DNA from: Methylobacterium ajmalii
Lineage (GTDB): Bacteria > Pseudomonadota > Alphaproteobacteria > Rhizobiales > Beijerinckiaceae
Assembly: GCF_016613415.1 (NCBI RefSeq)
Contig: NZ_JACWCT010000085.1
Coordinates: forward strand, 1-49,776
Direction: 5' to 3'
DNA: 49,776 nt
Made by a program: the position numbers and the translations under genes. Positions 9,139 to 17,806 of the stretch are shown in pieces (position 1 is the stretch's first letter; each line of letters opens with the position of its first letter). Under the pieces are notes generated by a model, which searched no databases, was not told where the DNA came from, and saw only the letters and a program-made list of their open reading frames with translations.

Positions 9139-10020
9139 TCATTGCCGGTGGGCGAAGGCCCAGTACAGCGCGCGCGCCTTGGAAAAGAGAGGGCCGGGCG
9201 CGAAGGTCCGGTCGTCGAGGGCGGTGACCGGGACGACCTTGGCGTAGTTGCCGACCGAAAAAACCTCGTCGGCGCCCATCAGGTCGTCGACCGTCAGCGT
9301 CGTCTCGACCACGGTGACCCCCGCCTCGCGCAGGAGCGCGATCACCCGGCCGCGGGTGATGCCGGCCAGGAACGTGCCGTTCGCGACCGGCGTATAGACC
9401 ACGCCGTCGCGGGCCATCATCACGTTGGCGGTGGCGAACTCGGCGACGTTGCCGAGCGCGTCGCGCATCAGGGCGTTGCCGAAGCCGCGGGAGGCAGCCT
9501 CCGCGATCGCCCGGGCGCCGTTCGGGTAGAGGCAGCCGGCCTTGGCGTCGAGGGGCGCGGAATCGGCGGTCGGGCGCCGGAACGGCGACAGGGTGGCGGT
9601 GAAGCCGGTCGGCGGCGGCATCGGCGCCTCGTAGAGGCACAGGCACCAGCTGGTCGAGGCCGGGTCGATCCGCACCGCGCCGCCGAGCCCGCCTTCGGCC
9701 CAGTACATCGGCCGGATGTAGAGCGCGGCGTCGGGCGAAAACCGCGCCAGGCCCTCGCGCACGAGCGCGGTCCAGGTCTCGTGCGTCACCACCGGCTCGA
9801 GGCCGAGCGCCACGGCCGAGCGGTTGACCCGGGCGAGGTGGAGGTCGAGGTCCGGCGTCACCCCCTCGAAGGCGCGGGCGCCGTCGAACACCATCGAGGC
9901 GAGCCAGGCGGCATGGGTGCGCGGCCCCATCATCCGCACGTTGCCCGGATGCCAGGCGCCCTCGAAGTAGGTCCAGGTTTCTTCCTGCGCCGTGCCGGCC
10001 ATGTCTTTCGTCCCGGTCAT
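9139..10020 (-). CDS. Branched-chain amino acid aminotransferase (class IV PLP)
   Basis: 293 residues. Class IV aminotransferases move the amino group between branched-chain amino acids and 2-oxoglutarate, the last step of Leu/Ile/Val synthesis. The PLP lysine is Lys160 in DAKAGCLYPN, followed by NVAEFATANVMM and the phosphate-binding NGTFLAGITRGRV, then ADEVFSVGNYAKV. The order MVFDGARAFEG, YIRPMYWAEGG is typical of the alphaproteobacterial subgroup rather than E. coli IlvE. The ATG at 10020 has a GGGAGCG site; an upstream in-frame ATG at 10143 would cross a direct repeat. A D-amino-acid or aminodeoxychorismate role is less likely. Confidence 0.88.
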   Translation of the reverse strand: MTGTKDMAGTAQEETWTYFEGAWHPGNVRMMGPRTHAAWLASMVFDGARAFEGVTPDLDLHLARVNRSAVALGLEPVVTHETWTALVREGLARFSPDAALYIRPMYWAEGGLGGAVRIDPASTSWCLCLYEAPMPPPTGFTATLSPFRRPTADSAPLDAKAGCLYPNGARAIAEAASRGFGNALMRDALGNVAEFATANVMMARDGVVYTPVANGTFLAGITRGRVIALLREAGVTVVETTLTVDDLMGADEVFSVGNYAKVVPVTALDDRTFAPGPLFSKARALYWAFAHRQ

Positions 10021-10145
10021 GTCGCGCTCCCGTTCCCGTTCCCGGCATGATGGCGCGGCCGCGCACCGGCTGTCCATGCCGGGAGGTCTTCGGCCGGCGA
10101 GGGGGAGGGGCGAGCCGGCCGCGGGTCGGGCCGTCGGCGTCACGC

Positions 10146-10185
10146 CAAGACTTCGGGGAGCAAGACTTCGGGGAGCAAGGCTTCG
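10146..10185. repeat. 15-bp tandem repeat, 2.7 copies
   Basis: CAAGACTTCGGGGAG occurs at 10146-10160 and 10161-10175, followed by a partial third copy CAAGGCTTCG at 10176-10185. It lies between the aminotransferase start and the stop of the next minus-strand gene. Confidence 0.85.
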
Positions 10186-10195
10186 TGCAGAGGCG

Positions 10196-10546
10196 TCACG
10201 CGACGTCGAAGTCGCCGGGGCGCCGGGCCAGGAGCTCGAGAGTGCGCACCACCGCGAGGCCGATGCGGTCGGCGTCGAACATGCCGTCCGGGGTCGCCGG
10301 CTCGACGCCGACCGGGCCGATCTGCCCGTCTGGCGTGTCGATCACGACCTGGTAGACGTCGCCCTTCGGGCTCGCCCGGTCGCGCACCAGCGACACCGCA
10401 TGCGTCCCGACCTCGCCGTAACACCGGACGTACTGCGCCGGGCCGCCGCTACGGCCCGCCTTCCGGTCGTTGCCCGGGGCCTCGTCCCGGGTCTCGTCCC
10501 GAGCCTTGGCCGCGCGCTGGAAATCCGGACGGATGACGTTGTCCAT
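10196..10546 (-). CDS. Small conserved-looking protein of unknown function
   Basis: 116 residues. I do not recognise the family. The first 40 residues are charged and probably disordered; the rest (QYVRCYGEVGTHAVSLVRD to the C-terminus) reads like a compact alpha/beta fold, with VYQVVIDTPDGQIGPVGVEP and a helix IGLAVVRTLELLARRPG. No signal peptide or membrane segment. The ATG at 10546 follows a GGGAGAGG ribosome site, which is good support for a real gene. It points the same way as the aminotransferase downstream, 175 bases apart, so cotranscription is possible but unproven. Confidence 0.65.
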   Translation of the reverse strand: MDNVIRPDFQRAAKARDETRDEAPGNDRKAGRSGGPAQYVRCYGEVGTHAVSLVRDRASPKGDVYQVVIDTPDGQIGPVGVEPATPDGMFDADRIGLAVVRTLELLARRPGDFDVA

Positions 10547-11284
10547 CTGCCTCTCCCGCTGGTCGCCAGTCGATCCGCCGGGGCTACTCCTCGGTCCGAC
10601 CCGGCCCGTCCGGGACCCGGGGCGGCCGCGCGAGACCCGACGCGGCGTATTCCTCCTCGGCGCTTCGGGGCGCGCCCTGATTCGCCATGCCGCCTGTATG
10701 ACACAACTGGATTGCGTGCGGATTGCGTTGAATGTTGCGCATGCGGCGACGCCGCCCGCGGCGGAGCCGGGACGGCGCGGGAGACGCGGGGAGGGGAGCG
10801 GGGAAGATCGGTCGTCGCGGTGGTGACGGTGCGGGCCGTGGTGATGCCTGCCCATCGGCCGGCTCGGCAGGATGGGGCGGCGCTTCCGTTCGGCAGGATG
10901 GGGCGGCGCTTCCGTCCTTCATCGAGGGTCGCGTAGAGCGGCTGCGCGCCGTCCATTCCCTGCGTCACAGGGCGCCGTCGAGCATCCGGGCGCTCCGGAG
11001 TCCCGCCAGAGCTCCAGTGGTCACGCTGCGTCGCATGACACGATCCCTCGCCGCGACACGTCCCACGACGCCTCCCGTGGGCGCCTGCGGCCCCCCGGGA
11101 GCGCGAGGACGCGTCGAGCAACTTGGCGCGGACCTCCCCGGAGGCCGACGGCTCCGTCACGTGCGGCATCGGCGGGCACGATTCGCGGAAGGCCACGCTG
11201 AAACCCGGCCAGGACCGGTTCGTTGGCTCGTGCGTCCGGTACTCCCCGGGTGTTTATTGCCGCGCAGTGTCCCAAGGGGTCTCC
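10547..11284. other. 738-bp gap without a convincing gene
   Basis: Several open frames cross it, but they overlap each other and look like GC artefacts. A 35-codon minus frame at 10584-10688 starts MANQGAPRSAEEEY and has only a weak ribosome site. An AT-richer patch near 10695-10740 could hold the promoter of the small minus-strand gene. A perfect 26-bp tandem duplication lies at 10864-10915. Confidence 0.5.
10864..10915. repeat. Perfect 26-bp tandem duplication
   Basis: The unit begins TCGGCAGGATGGGGC and ends GGCGCTTCCGT. It occurs at 10864-10889 and again, without any change, at 10890-10915. The identity of the copies suggests a recent duplication. No gene is affected. Confidence 0.9.
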
Positions 11285-11884
11285 ATGCATCGTCGTCTCG
11301 TCGTCTCCGCCATCGTGTCCGCCGTGGCGATCCCCTCCCTGGCGAGCGTCGCCTTCGCCCAGCAGCAGGGCGGCCCGACCGCCGCCGCCACCGGCAATAC
11401 CGGGGCCCGGATGGGCGAAGCCGAGGCCAGGCACGCCGCCGACACCCTGGCGGCCGGCTCGGCCTCCCTGGCGGCGAGCCGTGTCGCCCTGAACAAGGCC
11501 ACGGACCCGCACGTCAAGCAGTTCGCCCGGATGGAGGTCGCCGAGCAGGAGACCATCGCCGACGTGCTCAAGGCGATGCGCGATCCCGCCCAGGTCGCCA
11601 GCGGCCAGGTGAAGCCCCCGGCCGAGCCCGAGGTCACCGGCCGGCTCGACCCGAAGGGCAAGGCGATGCTCGACAAGCTCGACCAGGCCAAGTCCGGCAA
11701 GGCCTTCGACAGCGAGTACCTCCGCGGCCAGATCGAGGGCCACCAGGCGCTCCTGAAGATCCAGGAGGCCTATCTCGCCTCCGGCAAGGACCGGGAGAAT
11801 CTCGGCGTCGCCAAGCTCGCCCGCGGCCAGATCCGCGAGCACCTGGCGCTGCTGACGGAGATCGAGAAGGCCCTCAAGGACTGA
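11285..11884 (+). CDS. Exported DUF4142 protein
   Basis: 199 residues. A signal peptide covers residues 1-25 (MHRRLVVSAIVSAVAIPSLA then SVAFAQQ), so the mature protein is periplasmic. The mature part is helical and fits DUF4142: a first helix pair with DPHVKQFARMEVAEQ, an ADVLKAM helix, then a segment with FDSEYLRGQIEGHQALLKIQEAYLAS and a final LARGQIREHLALL helix. The biochemical role of DUF4142 is not established; the fold resembles ferritin-like four-helix bundles. AAGGGG precedes the ATG by six bases. A 12-bp stem hairpin follows the stop. A second DUF4142 gene faces it. Confidence 0.88.
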   Translation: MHRRLVVSAIVSAVAIPSLASVAFAQQQGGPTAAATGNTGARMGEAEARHAADTLAAGSASLAASRVALNKATDPHVKQFARMEVAEQETIADVLKAMRDPAQVASGQVKPPAEPEVTGRLDPKGKAMLDKLDQAKSGKAFDSEYLRGQIEGHQALLKIQEAYLASGKDRENLGVAKLARGQIREHLALLTEIEKALKD

Positions 11885-11893
11885 ACGACGGAC

Positions 11894-11920
11894 GCGCCCT
11901 CGAACGGCGTTCGAGGGCGC
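11894..11920. terminator. Strong hairpin after the DUF4142 gene
   Basis: GCGCCCTCGAA at 11894-11904 pairs perfectly with TTCGAGGGCGC at 11910-11920 over a 5-base loop that can close by one more C-G pair. It starts 10 bases after the stop. No T run follows, so it may be a weak terminator or an mRNA-end stabiliser. Confidence 0.65.
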
Positions 11921-12048
11921 CAATCATCTGGCGAGAAGTGTCCAGCGGGAACCATCCGGCGCTCGTCGCGCGACGGAATGGCCGTCGGTCGTCCGCTCCG
12001 TGGCGGCCCCGCCGCATCCGGCGCGGGCCGCCCGTCGGATCGGGCCCG

Positions 12049-12753
12049 TCAGCCCTCGGCGGCTCCGCCCATCATTCGCTGCATCTGGGAGAGCTGCGAG
12101 ATGTGCAGCCGGATCAGCGGCACGGCGCCCCGGGCGATGCGGCGGAGCGCCGGGTCCTCTCCGCCCTCGGCGTAGGAGCCGTGGAGCGCCAGGGCCTCGC
12201 GGTGGCCCTGGAGCGAGGCGTCGACGAAGGCCGCGTCGTATTGCGGACCGCCCTGAAGGCCGGAAAGCTGCCCCAGGATCTGCGCCTTCTGCTCGTCCGA
12301 GGCCATGCCGCCGGAGGCACTGCCGGGGCCCGTCACGCCGAGCACCCCGCCGACGGTTCCGGCCACGCCGCCCGCCACCGCGAGCGGCGCCGCCACCAGG
12401 CCGCCGACGAGTCCGCCGGGGCCCGCCAGACTTCCGCCCGCCAGACCTCCGCCCGGCTGGCCGCCGCCGACCGGCACCGCCACGTTGCCGCCGGTCACCG
12501 CGTCGATCTTGTTGGCGAGGTTGACCTGCTGGGTCACCTCGGCCCGCGCGAACCGCTTGACCCGCGGGTTCCCGGTCTTGGCGTAGGCGTCCCGGGCGGT
12601 GTTCTCGAGGAAGAGGCCGCCCTTGGTGGCCATCGCCAGGTAGGCGGGCGTCGGCATGGCGCCGGCCGCGACCGGCTGGGCGACGGCGGTACGGGTGACC
12701 GCCAGGGCAGCTGTGGCGGAGACGAGGCCGGCGAGAAGGTGGCGGCGATGCAT
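12049..12753 (-). CDS. Exported DUF4142 protein with a glycine-rich insert
   Basis: 234 residues. The N-terminus MHRRHLLAGLVSATAALAVT is a signal peptide ending near AVAQP. DUF4142-like parts flank an insert: AYLAMATKGGLFLENTARDAY and NPRVKRFARAEVTQQVNLAN come first, and YDAAFVDASLQGHREALALHGSYAEGG with a LHISQLSQM helix come last. Between them, roughly residues 95-150, is a Gly/Ala/Val-rich stretch with several GG pairs that is not part of the usual domain. It is convergent with the other DUF4142 gene 165 bases away. Function unknown. Confidence 0.82.
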   Translation of the reverse strand: MHRRHLLAGLVSATAALAVTRTAVAQPVAAGAMPTPAYLAMATKGGLFLENTARDAYAKTGNPRVKRFARAEVTQQVNLANKIDAVTGGNVAVPVGGGQPGGGLAGGSLAGPGGLVGGLVAAPLAVAGGVAGTVGGVLGVTGPGSASGGMASDEQKAQILGQLSGLQGGPQYDAAFVDASLQGHREALALHGSYAEGGEDPALRRIARGAVPLIRLHISQLSQMQRMMGGAAEG

Positions 12754-12894
12754 GAAACGGGCTCCGGGTGAGGGTGCGCAACCCGGCGCTCTCGGCCCCG
12801 GATGCTCCGGGGGAGTAATTTCCTCGTTCTGCCGACGTTCCGCCGCGCCGAAACCCGATGCCACGATCGCGGCACCGTCACGCAGCGCTGGCGT

Positions 12895-13284
12895 TCACGC
12901 CCGGCGCGGCCACGCCTCCGGCGTCGCCCGTCGCGTGAAGCGCCGCCACGGCCGGCTCATCAGCACGAAGGCCAGCACCACGCCGGCGGCGTACCAGCCG
13001 TGCAGGCTGGCGTAGCCGCCCTCCGGCGTCCAGGCGAAGCCGCCCAGGAAGACGTAGGAGACGGCCGCCGCCAGGGTGCGGAAGGCGAGCAGCCAGGGAT
13101 GCTGCAGGATCGGATCGCCGTTCGCGACTGCGACCCCGAGCCCGGTCAGGGCGAAGAGCACGCCGCCGAGCGGCAATCCGAGGAACAGCGAGAGGACGGC
13201 GCGCAGGAAGAGCCCCGGCCAGTCGCGGCGACGACGGGTGGAGGCGGGGATTGCGGGCGCGTCGGTCACGGTCGTGTGCGGCAT
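12895..13284 (-). CDS. Small integral membrane protein, unknown function
   Basis: 129 residues. The first 20 are polar and end in a basic STRRRRDW stretch. Three hydrophobic segments follow: LFLRAVLSLFLGLPLGGVLF, a shorter amphipathic segment around LLAFRTLAAAVSYVFLGGFAW, and GWYAAGVVLAFVLMSRPW; the C-terminus is basic. I do not recognise the family. ATG 13284 is chosen; an in-frame ATG at 13332 would add residues of intergenic type. Downstream it faces no obvious partner. Confidence 0.6.
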   Translation of the reverse strand: MPHTTVTDAPAIPASTRRRRDWPGLFLRAVLSLFLGLPLGGVLFALTGLGVAVANGDPILQHPWLLAFRTLAAAVSYVFLGGFAWTPEGGYASLHGWYAAGVVLAFVLMSRPWRRFTRRATPEAWPRRA

Positions 13285-13426
13285 GCGGCTTTCGGCGCTG
13301 GCGGGCCGCGCGACGCGGCCGGGGCGGATCAAGCCACCAGCGTGTAGCCCAAACCGGGCCGGTCCCTCCAGGGTGTCCGTGCGGGAGGGGCCGCGCGAAG
13401 CGCTCCTCCCGCCGCTGCGCCGCGCC

Positions 13427-13978
13427 TCAGGTCTCCAGTTCGCTGTCCCAGTACAGGTAGTCGATCCAGGTATGGTGGTACTGGCGGTGGTCGAATTCCG
13501 GCTGGCGGCGGTGCAGCTCGTGGCGGCTCGGCCGACGCGGCTCGTTGAGGAGCGGCATCTCGGCCTCCTCGGGGGTGCGGTTGGCCTTGCGCAGGTTGCA
13601 CGGGCTGCAGGCCGCGACGACGTTCTCCCAGCTCGACAGCCCGCCGCGGGAGCGCGGCACGACGTGGTCGAAGGTCAGGCCGCCCGAGGGCAGGCGCAGA
13701 CCGCAATACTGGCACGAGAACGTGTCGCGCAGGTAGATGTTGTAGCGCGTGAAGGCGGGGCTGCGCGCCATGGCGACGTAGCTCTTGAGCGCCACCACGC
13801 TCGGCACCCGCAACGAGCGGCTGGGGGAGCGCGCCTCGACGTCGTAGCTCGCCACCAGGGTGACGCGGTCGAGGAACAGGGCCGTGAACGCATCCTTCCA
13901 CGACCACAACGAGAGCGGATTGTAGGAGAGCGGCCGATAATCCGCGTTAAGCACGAGGGTTTGAAGATCCAGCATCAT
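13427..13978 (-). CDS. HNH endonuclease family protein
   Basis: 183 residues. N-terminal part (LVLNADYRPLSYNPLSLWSW, DRVTLVASYD) is typical of a widespread stand-alone HNH family. The C-terminal zinc/HNH module is intact: CQYCG, then LTFDHVVPRSRGG (catalytic DH), W-ENVVAAC, and CSPCNLRKANRTPEEA. Family members are metal-dependent nucleases but the cellular role of this conserved single-gene type is unclear. Two ATG codons are adjacent (13978 and 13975). It is not linked to a restriction methylase or a prophage here. Confidence 0.88.
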   Translation of the reverse strand: MMLDLQTLVLNADYRPLSYNPLSLWSWKDAFTALFLDRVTLVASYDVEARSPSRSLRVPSVVALKSYVAMARSPAFTRYNIYLRDTFSCQYCGLRLPSGGLTFDHVVPRSRGGLSSWENVVAACSPCNLRKANRTPEEAEMPLLNEPRRPSRHELHRRQPEFDHRQYHHTWIDYLYWDSELET

Positions 13979-14594
13979 CCTGCCCTGGCGACGGGCCGAC
14001 CGCAGCGAAGGGGGCCGGCGCGATGCCGGTCCTCGCGGTGCTCGCCAGGAGAGGAGATGGGGACCATCGCCTACCCTCCGAGCCGGTCGGGAAGAGTGGG
14101 GGGACACGGCGGATGGACGCGGCGGCCGCTCGCGGAGCGCACGCCGTCGAGCCTGCCCGGGATGCGATCCGGGCGCCGTCTGGGCTGCCGATGAGGCGCG
14201 ATCACCGCCATCCTCTCGCAGCAGAACGAAAAGGCCGTGTCCATCGGGGCTTAGTCTAATAGCAGCATGACAGGGTTGTGAAGGTTTCGGGTCGGGGCGT
14301 CTCGTCACGCCCCACCGGTTTCGCGCTCCACAGGGGAACGCGCGTCCCATTCCCTCGGTCCATCCTCGGCGCCGCGGTGCCGGATGCCGTTGCGTCAGGG
14401 ACCGCCCGGCACCGATTTTCGCCCCATTGATTCGCGATTCCCCCGGCCCGCCGCGTTCGACCGTCCGTCCCCGATGACGTAGGTGGGGCGGGCAACCGTC
14501 CCCGCCGCCCCGGCCGACGGGCGGCCCGCGCGGGCCCCGGAGCCCTTGCGGCGGCGGGCGGACGACGACGCGACGCGGGTGAGAAGGAGTAGGC
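13979..14594. other. 616-bp divergent intergenic region
   Basis: It separates the HNH gene from the MscS-type channel gene. I see no convincing gene. An AT-richer stretch at about 14250-14280 could hold a promoter. GGGGCGT at 14294-14300 pairs with ACGCCCC at 14307-14313 in a short hairpin. Confidence 0.45.
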
Positions 14595-17246
14595 ATGAGA
14601 CAGCTTCGCCGATGGACGATCGCCCTGGCCGCATTCCTCGTGAGCCCCGGGCTCGCGGCTGCGCAGGGCCCCGCGGCGAAACCGGAGCGGGCCGTCCTCG
14701 CCCAGGCGCAGGGCGCCAAAGCCGACACCAAGGGCGAGAAGGCCGCCCAGCCCGCCGCGGCCCAGCCCGGCGCGCCCGCGGAGGCGGCCAAGCCCGCCGC
14801 CCCGCCGCCCCAGACCCCGATCTCCGAGCAGATCAAGCAGATCCGCGCCCAGCTCGACGCCGAGAAGGCCGACCTCGACCAGCGCGAGCAGGCCCTGACC
14901 CATCGCGAGCTGAACAAGGACGACCTCGCGCTCCTGCGCGAGGGCATTCCGCCGGTGGCCGATCGCCTGCGCCAGGTCGTCGACCATCTCGGGCCCCGGC
15001 TCGATGCGGCCAAGGAGCGGCTGACCCAGCTCGGGCCCAAGCCCAAGGAACCCGAGGGCGCCGACGTGGCGCAGGAGCGGGCCCAGCGCGAGGCCGGCGT
15101 CGCCGAGATCGACGACACCCTGCGGCTCGCCCGCTCGCTCCTGGTCCAGAGCGACCAGATCACCGACCAGATCAGCAACCGTCGCCGCGCCGCCTTCACC
15201 CGCGCCCTGTTCGAGCGCACCGACGGCCTGGTGAGCCCGAGCCTGTGGCTGCGCGCAACGAGCGATTACGGCCGCGACCTGCGGGCGCTGAAGGCCTCCC
15301 TCGACGACTCGGTCGTCCAGGTCCAGCGCCGGGGCACCGCCCTCAACCTCGTCCTGCTGGCGCTCGCGATCGGTGTCTCGGTGGCGCTCTATGTCGGGCG
15401 TCGCCACATCGCCCCCCGGGTCGGCCACCGCGCCGCGACCGACGGGCAGCCGACCCGGTTCGCCCGGGTGATGGCGGCCTGGCGGGTCTTCCTCGTCGGC
15501 GCCGTGCCGGCGGTGCTCGGCAGCTTCCTCGTCGGCTACACCCTCGACGTCACCGAGCTCCTGCCGGTGCGATTGCTGCCGGCGGCCCACCGGATCGTCG
15601 CCTCGCTGGCCTTCGTGGCGGTGGTCGAGGCGATGGCCGACGCGCTGCTCTCCCCCGACCGCCCGGCCTGGCGCCTCGTCGCGATGACCGACGCCACCGC
15701 CGAGCGGCTGAACCGCCTGATCCTCGCCATCGCCTCGGTGATCGCGATCGGGCGCACCATCGAGGGCCTGAACGAGGGCATCTCGCTCAGCCTGCCGATC
15801 ACCATCGTGACGAAGGGCGTGTTCGCGGCCGTCGTCGCGGTGGTGCTGGCCGAGGGCCTGCGCCGTTTCGCGGCCCGGGCCGAGGAGGCCGACGAGGCCT
15901 GCCTCGGGCCCTACATCGCGGCCGAATCGAATGCCGGCATCGGCGGGCCCCTGCGCATCCTCGGCTGGATCGTGGTGGCGGCGATCGGGGTCTCGGCGCT
16001 CGTCGGCTACATCGCCCTGTCGTCGTTCCTGATCGACCAGCTGATGTGGACCGCGATCGCCGCGGCGATGCTCTACCTGGCGATCGCGAGCGTCGACGCC
16101 GTGGTGGCCTCCGCCCTCCAGGCCGATTCGCGCATCGCCACGGCGCTCCAGGCCAATACCGGCCTGCGCAAGCGCTCGCTCAACCAGATCGCGGTGCTGA
16201 TCTCGGGCTTCGTCCGGGTGCTGCTCCTCACCGCCGCCGGCGTGCTACTGCTCGCCTCCTGGGGCGTCGATTCGACCGACCTGTTCACCTGGGCCCAGGC
16301 CGCGTTCTTCGGCTTCACGGTCGGCGGGGTGACGATCTCGCTCTCGACCATCGCCATCGCGATCGGGCTGTTCACGCTCGGCCTCGTCATCACCAAGGCG
16401 ATCCAGCGCTGGCTGGAAAACACCTACCTGCCGGCCACCGACCTCGATCCCGGCCTGCGCAACTCGATCTCGACGGTGAGCGGCTATGTCGGCTTCCTGC
16501 TCACCCTGGCGCTGGCCTTCTCTTATCTCGGCCTGAGCCTGGAAAAGCTCACCATCGTGGCCGGCGCCCTGTCGGTCGGTATCGGTTTCGGCCTGCAATC
16601 GATCGTCAACAACTTCGTCTCGGGCCTGCTGCTGCTCTGGGAGCGGCCGATCCGGGTCGGCGACCTCGTGGTGATCGGCGACAACGAGGGCTATGTCCGC
16701 CGCATCAGCGTGCGCTCGACCGAGATCCAGACCTTCGACCGCTCGGCGGTGATCGTGCCGAACTCGAACCTGATCTCCGGCGTGGTGAAGAACCGGGTGC
16801 GCGGCGACCGCACCGGGCGGGTCACGATCACGGTCAGCGTCCTGCGCAACCAGGACCCGGTCCATGCCGCCGAGCTGATCGTCGGCTGCGCCAAGGCCCA
16901 TGCCGAGGTGCTCAAGGAGCCGCCGCCCCGGGTGGTCTTCCGCAAGATCGGCGACCCGTTCCTCGAGTTTGAGCTGATCGCGATGATCACCGACGTCGGC
17001 TCGCAGGCGAAAGTGCAGAGCGACCTCAACTTCGCGGTGTTCAGGACCTTGTCGGAAGGCGGTCTCATCCCCAATCTCGGACCCGGATCGAGCATCGTCA
17101 CGGTTCAGGGGCTCGACGCGATGCAGGACGCCATGGGGCAGATCGCCCGCATGACCCTGCCCGGCGCCGCCCGCCCCGAGCCCCGTCCCGAGACTCGCCC
17201 CGACACCGAGGCCGAGCGCCGCAGAACCCCCGAGACCGTGCCGTGA
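14595..17246 (+). CDS. Large mechanosensitive channel, DUF3772 plus MscS
   Basis: 883 residues. A signal peptide (cleaved near GLAAAQG) leads to an Ala/Pro/Lys-rich linker, a periplasmic helical domain of the DUF3772 type (residues about 75-240, with coiled-coil character), then about ten membrane segments. The MscS pore and beta domain lie near residues 645-790: SVGIGFGLQSIVNNFVSG, LLLWERPIRVGD, VRSTEIQTFDRSAVIVPNSN. This is the architecture of MscK/YbiO-like channels that open at raised membrane tension. GAGAAGGAG lies at ideal spacing before the ATG. The C-terminus is a Pro/Glu/Arg-rich tail. Its TGA overlaps the GTG of the next gene. Confidence 0.92.
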   Translation: MRQLRRWTIALAAFLVSPGLAAAQGPAAKPERAVLAQAQGAKADTKGEKAAQPAAAQPGAPAEAAKPAAPPPQTPISEQIKQIRAQLDAEKADLDQREQALTHRELNKDDLALLREGIPPVADRLRQVVDHLGPRLDAAKERLTQLGPKPKEPEGADVAQERAQREAGVAEIDDTLRLARSLLVQSDQITDQISNRRRAAFTRALFERTDGLVSPSLWLRATSDYGRDLRALKASLDDSVVQVQRRGTALNLVLLALAIGVSVALYVGRRHIAPRVGHRAATDGQPTRFARVMAAWRVFLVGAVPAVLGSFLVGYTLDVTELLPVRLLPAAHRIVASLAFVAVVEAMADALLSPDRPAWRLVAMTDATAERLNRLILAIASVIAIGRTIEGLNEGISLSLPITIVTKGVFAAVVAVVLAEGLRRFAARAEEADEACLGPYIAAESNAGIGGPLRILGWIVVAAIGVSALVGYIALSSFLIDQLMWTAIAAAMLYLAIASVDAVVASALQADSRIATALQANTGLRKRSLNQIAVLISGFVRVLLLTAAGVLLLASWGVDSTDLFTWAQAAFFGFTVGGVTISLSTIAIAIGLFTLGLVITKAIQRWLENTYLPATDLDPGLRNSISTVSGYVGFLLTLALAFSYLGLSLEKLTIVAGALSVGIGFGLQSIVNNFVSGLLLLWERPIRVGDLVVIGDNEGYVRRISVRSTEIQTFDRSAVIVPNSNLISGVVKNRVRGDRTGRVTITVSVLRNQDPVHAAELIVGCAKAHAEVLKEPPPRVVFRKIGDPFLEFELIAMITDVGSQAKVQSDLNFAVFRTLSEGGLIPNLGPGSSIVTVQGLDAMQDAMGQIARMTLPGAARPEPRPETRPDTEAERRRTPETVP

Positions 17247-17761
17247 CCGTCATCCCCGCCGCGCTGAGGCGCCTCGCCCTCCTCGCCCTTCCGGCCGGCC
17301 TCGCCGCCTGCTCGGCGACCGAGGCGACGCGGGTGACGAGCGCGGCGGGGGCGGGACCGAGCCTGTACTGGCCGATGGCGGCGACCGGCGCCCAGATCGA
17401 CGCCGGCGCGGCCCAGCAGATGATCGCGGCATACCGCAGCAACAAGGGCCTGCCCCCGCTCGCCCTCGATCCCGGCCTCCAGCGCCTGGCCGAGACCGAG
17501 ACCGCCGCCATGGCGGCGGCCGGCCGCCCGAGCCAGGCCGACATCGTCAAGACCGTTGCATCCCGGATGGGCTTCCCCGAGCCCGGCGCCAACCTCTCGG
17601 CCGGCTACCATACGCTGGCCGAGGCGTTCTCGGGCTGGCGCGAGAGCCCGTCCCACAACGCCGTGATGCTCGATCCGACTGCTACCCGGATGGGGATCGC
17701 CACCGCCTACGCGCCGGGCTCGAAGTACAAGGTGTACTGGGCGCTGCTGGTGGCGAAGTAG
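17243..17761 (+). CDS. CAP/SCP-domain lipoprotein
   Basis: 172 residues. The signal peptide carries a lipobox LAAC with Cys23 as the lipidation site. The mature part is a CAP (SCP/PR-1) domain: MIAAYRSNKGLPPLALDPGLQRLA, a central helix, FSGWRESPSHNAVMLDPTATRMGIA and a closing strand YWALLVA. The first His of the usual CAP site is not obvious; SPSHNAVML supplies the second. The GTG start overlaps the TGA of the channel gene by four bases (GTGA), so the two are translationally coupled and probably share a role at the envelope. Role unknown; bacterial CAP proteins have been proposed to be lipid- or peptide-binding. Confidence 0.85.
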   Translation: MTVIPAALRRLALLALPAGLAACSATEATRVTSAAGAGPSLYWPMAATGAQIDAGAAQQMIAAYRSNKGLPPLALDPGLQRLAETETAAMAAAGRPSQADIVKTVASRMGFPEPGANLSAGYHTLAEAFSGWRESPSHNAVMLDPTATRMGIATAYAPGSKYKVYWALLVAK

Positions 17762-17806
17762 GCCGCCCCGAGACCGGTCGAAGGGTTTGCCCGGCCGGTT
17801 CGTTCC

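Noticed and set aside
10584..10688. Possible 34-residue protein beginning MANQGAPRSAEEEY
   Set aside because: Only a weak ribosome site and no recognisable feature; kept as a note within the gap entry.
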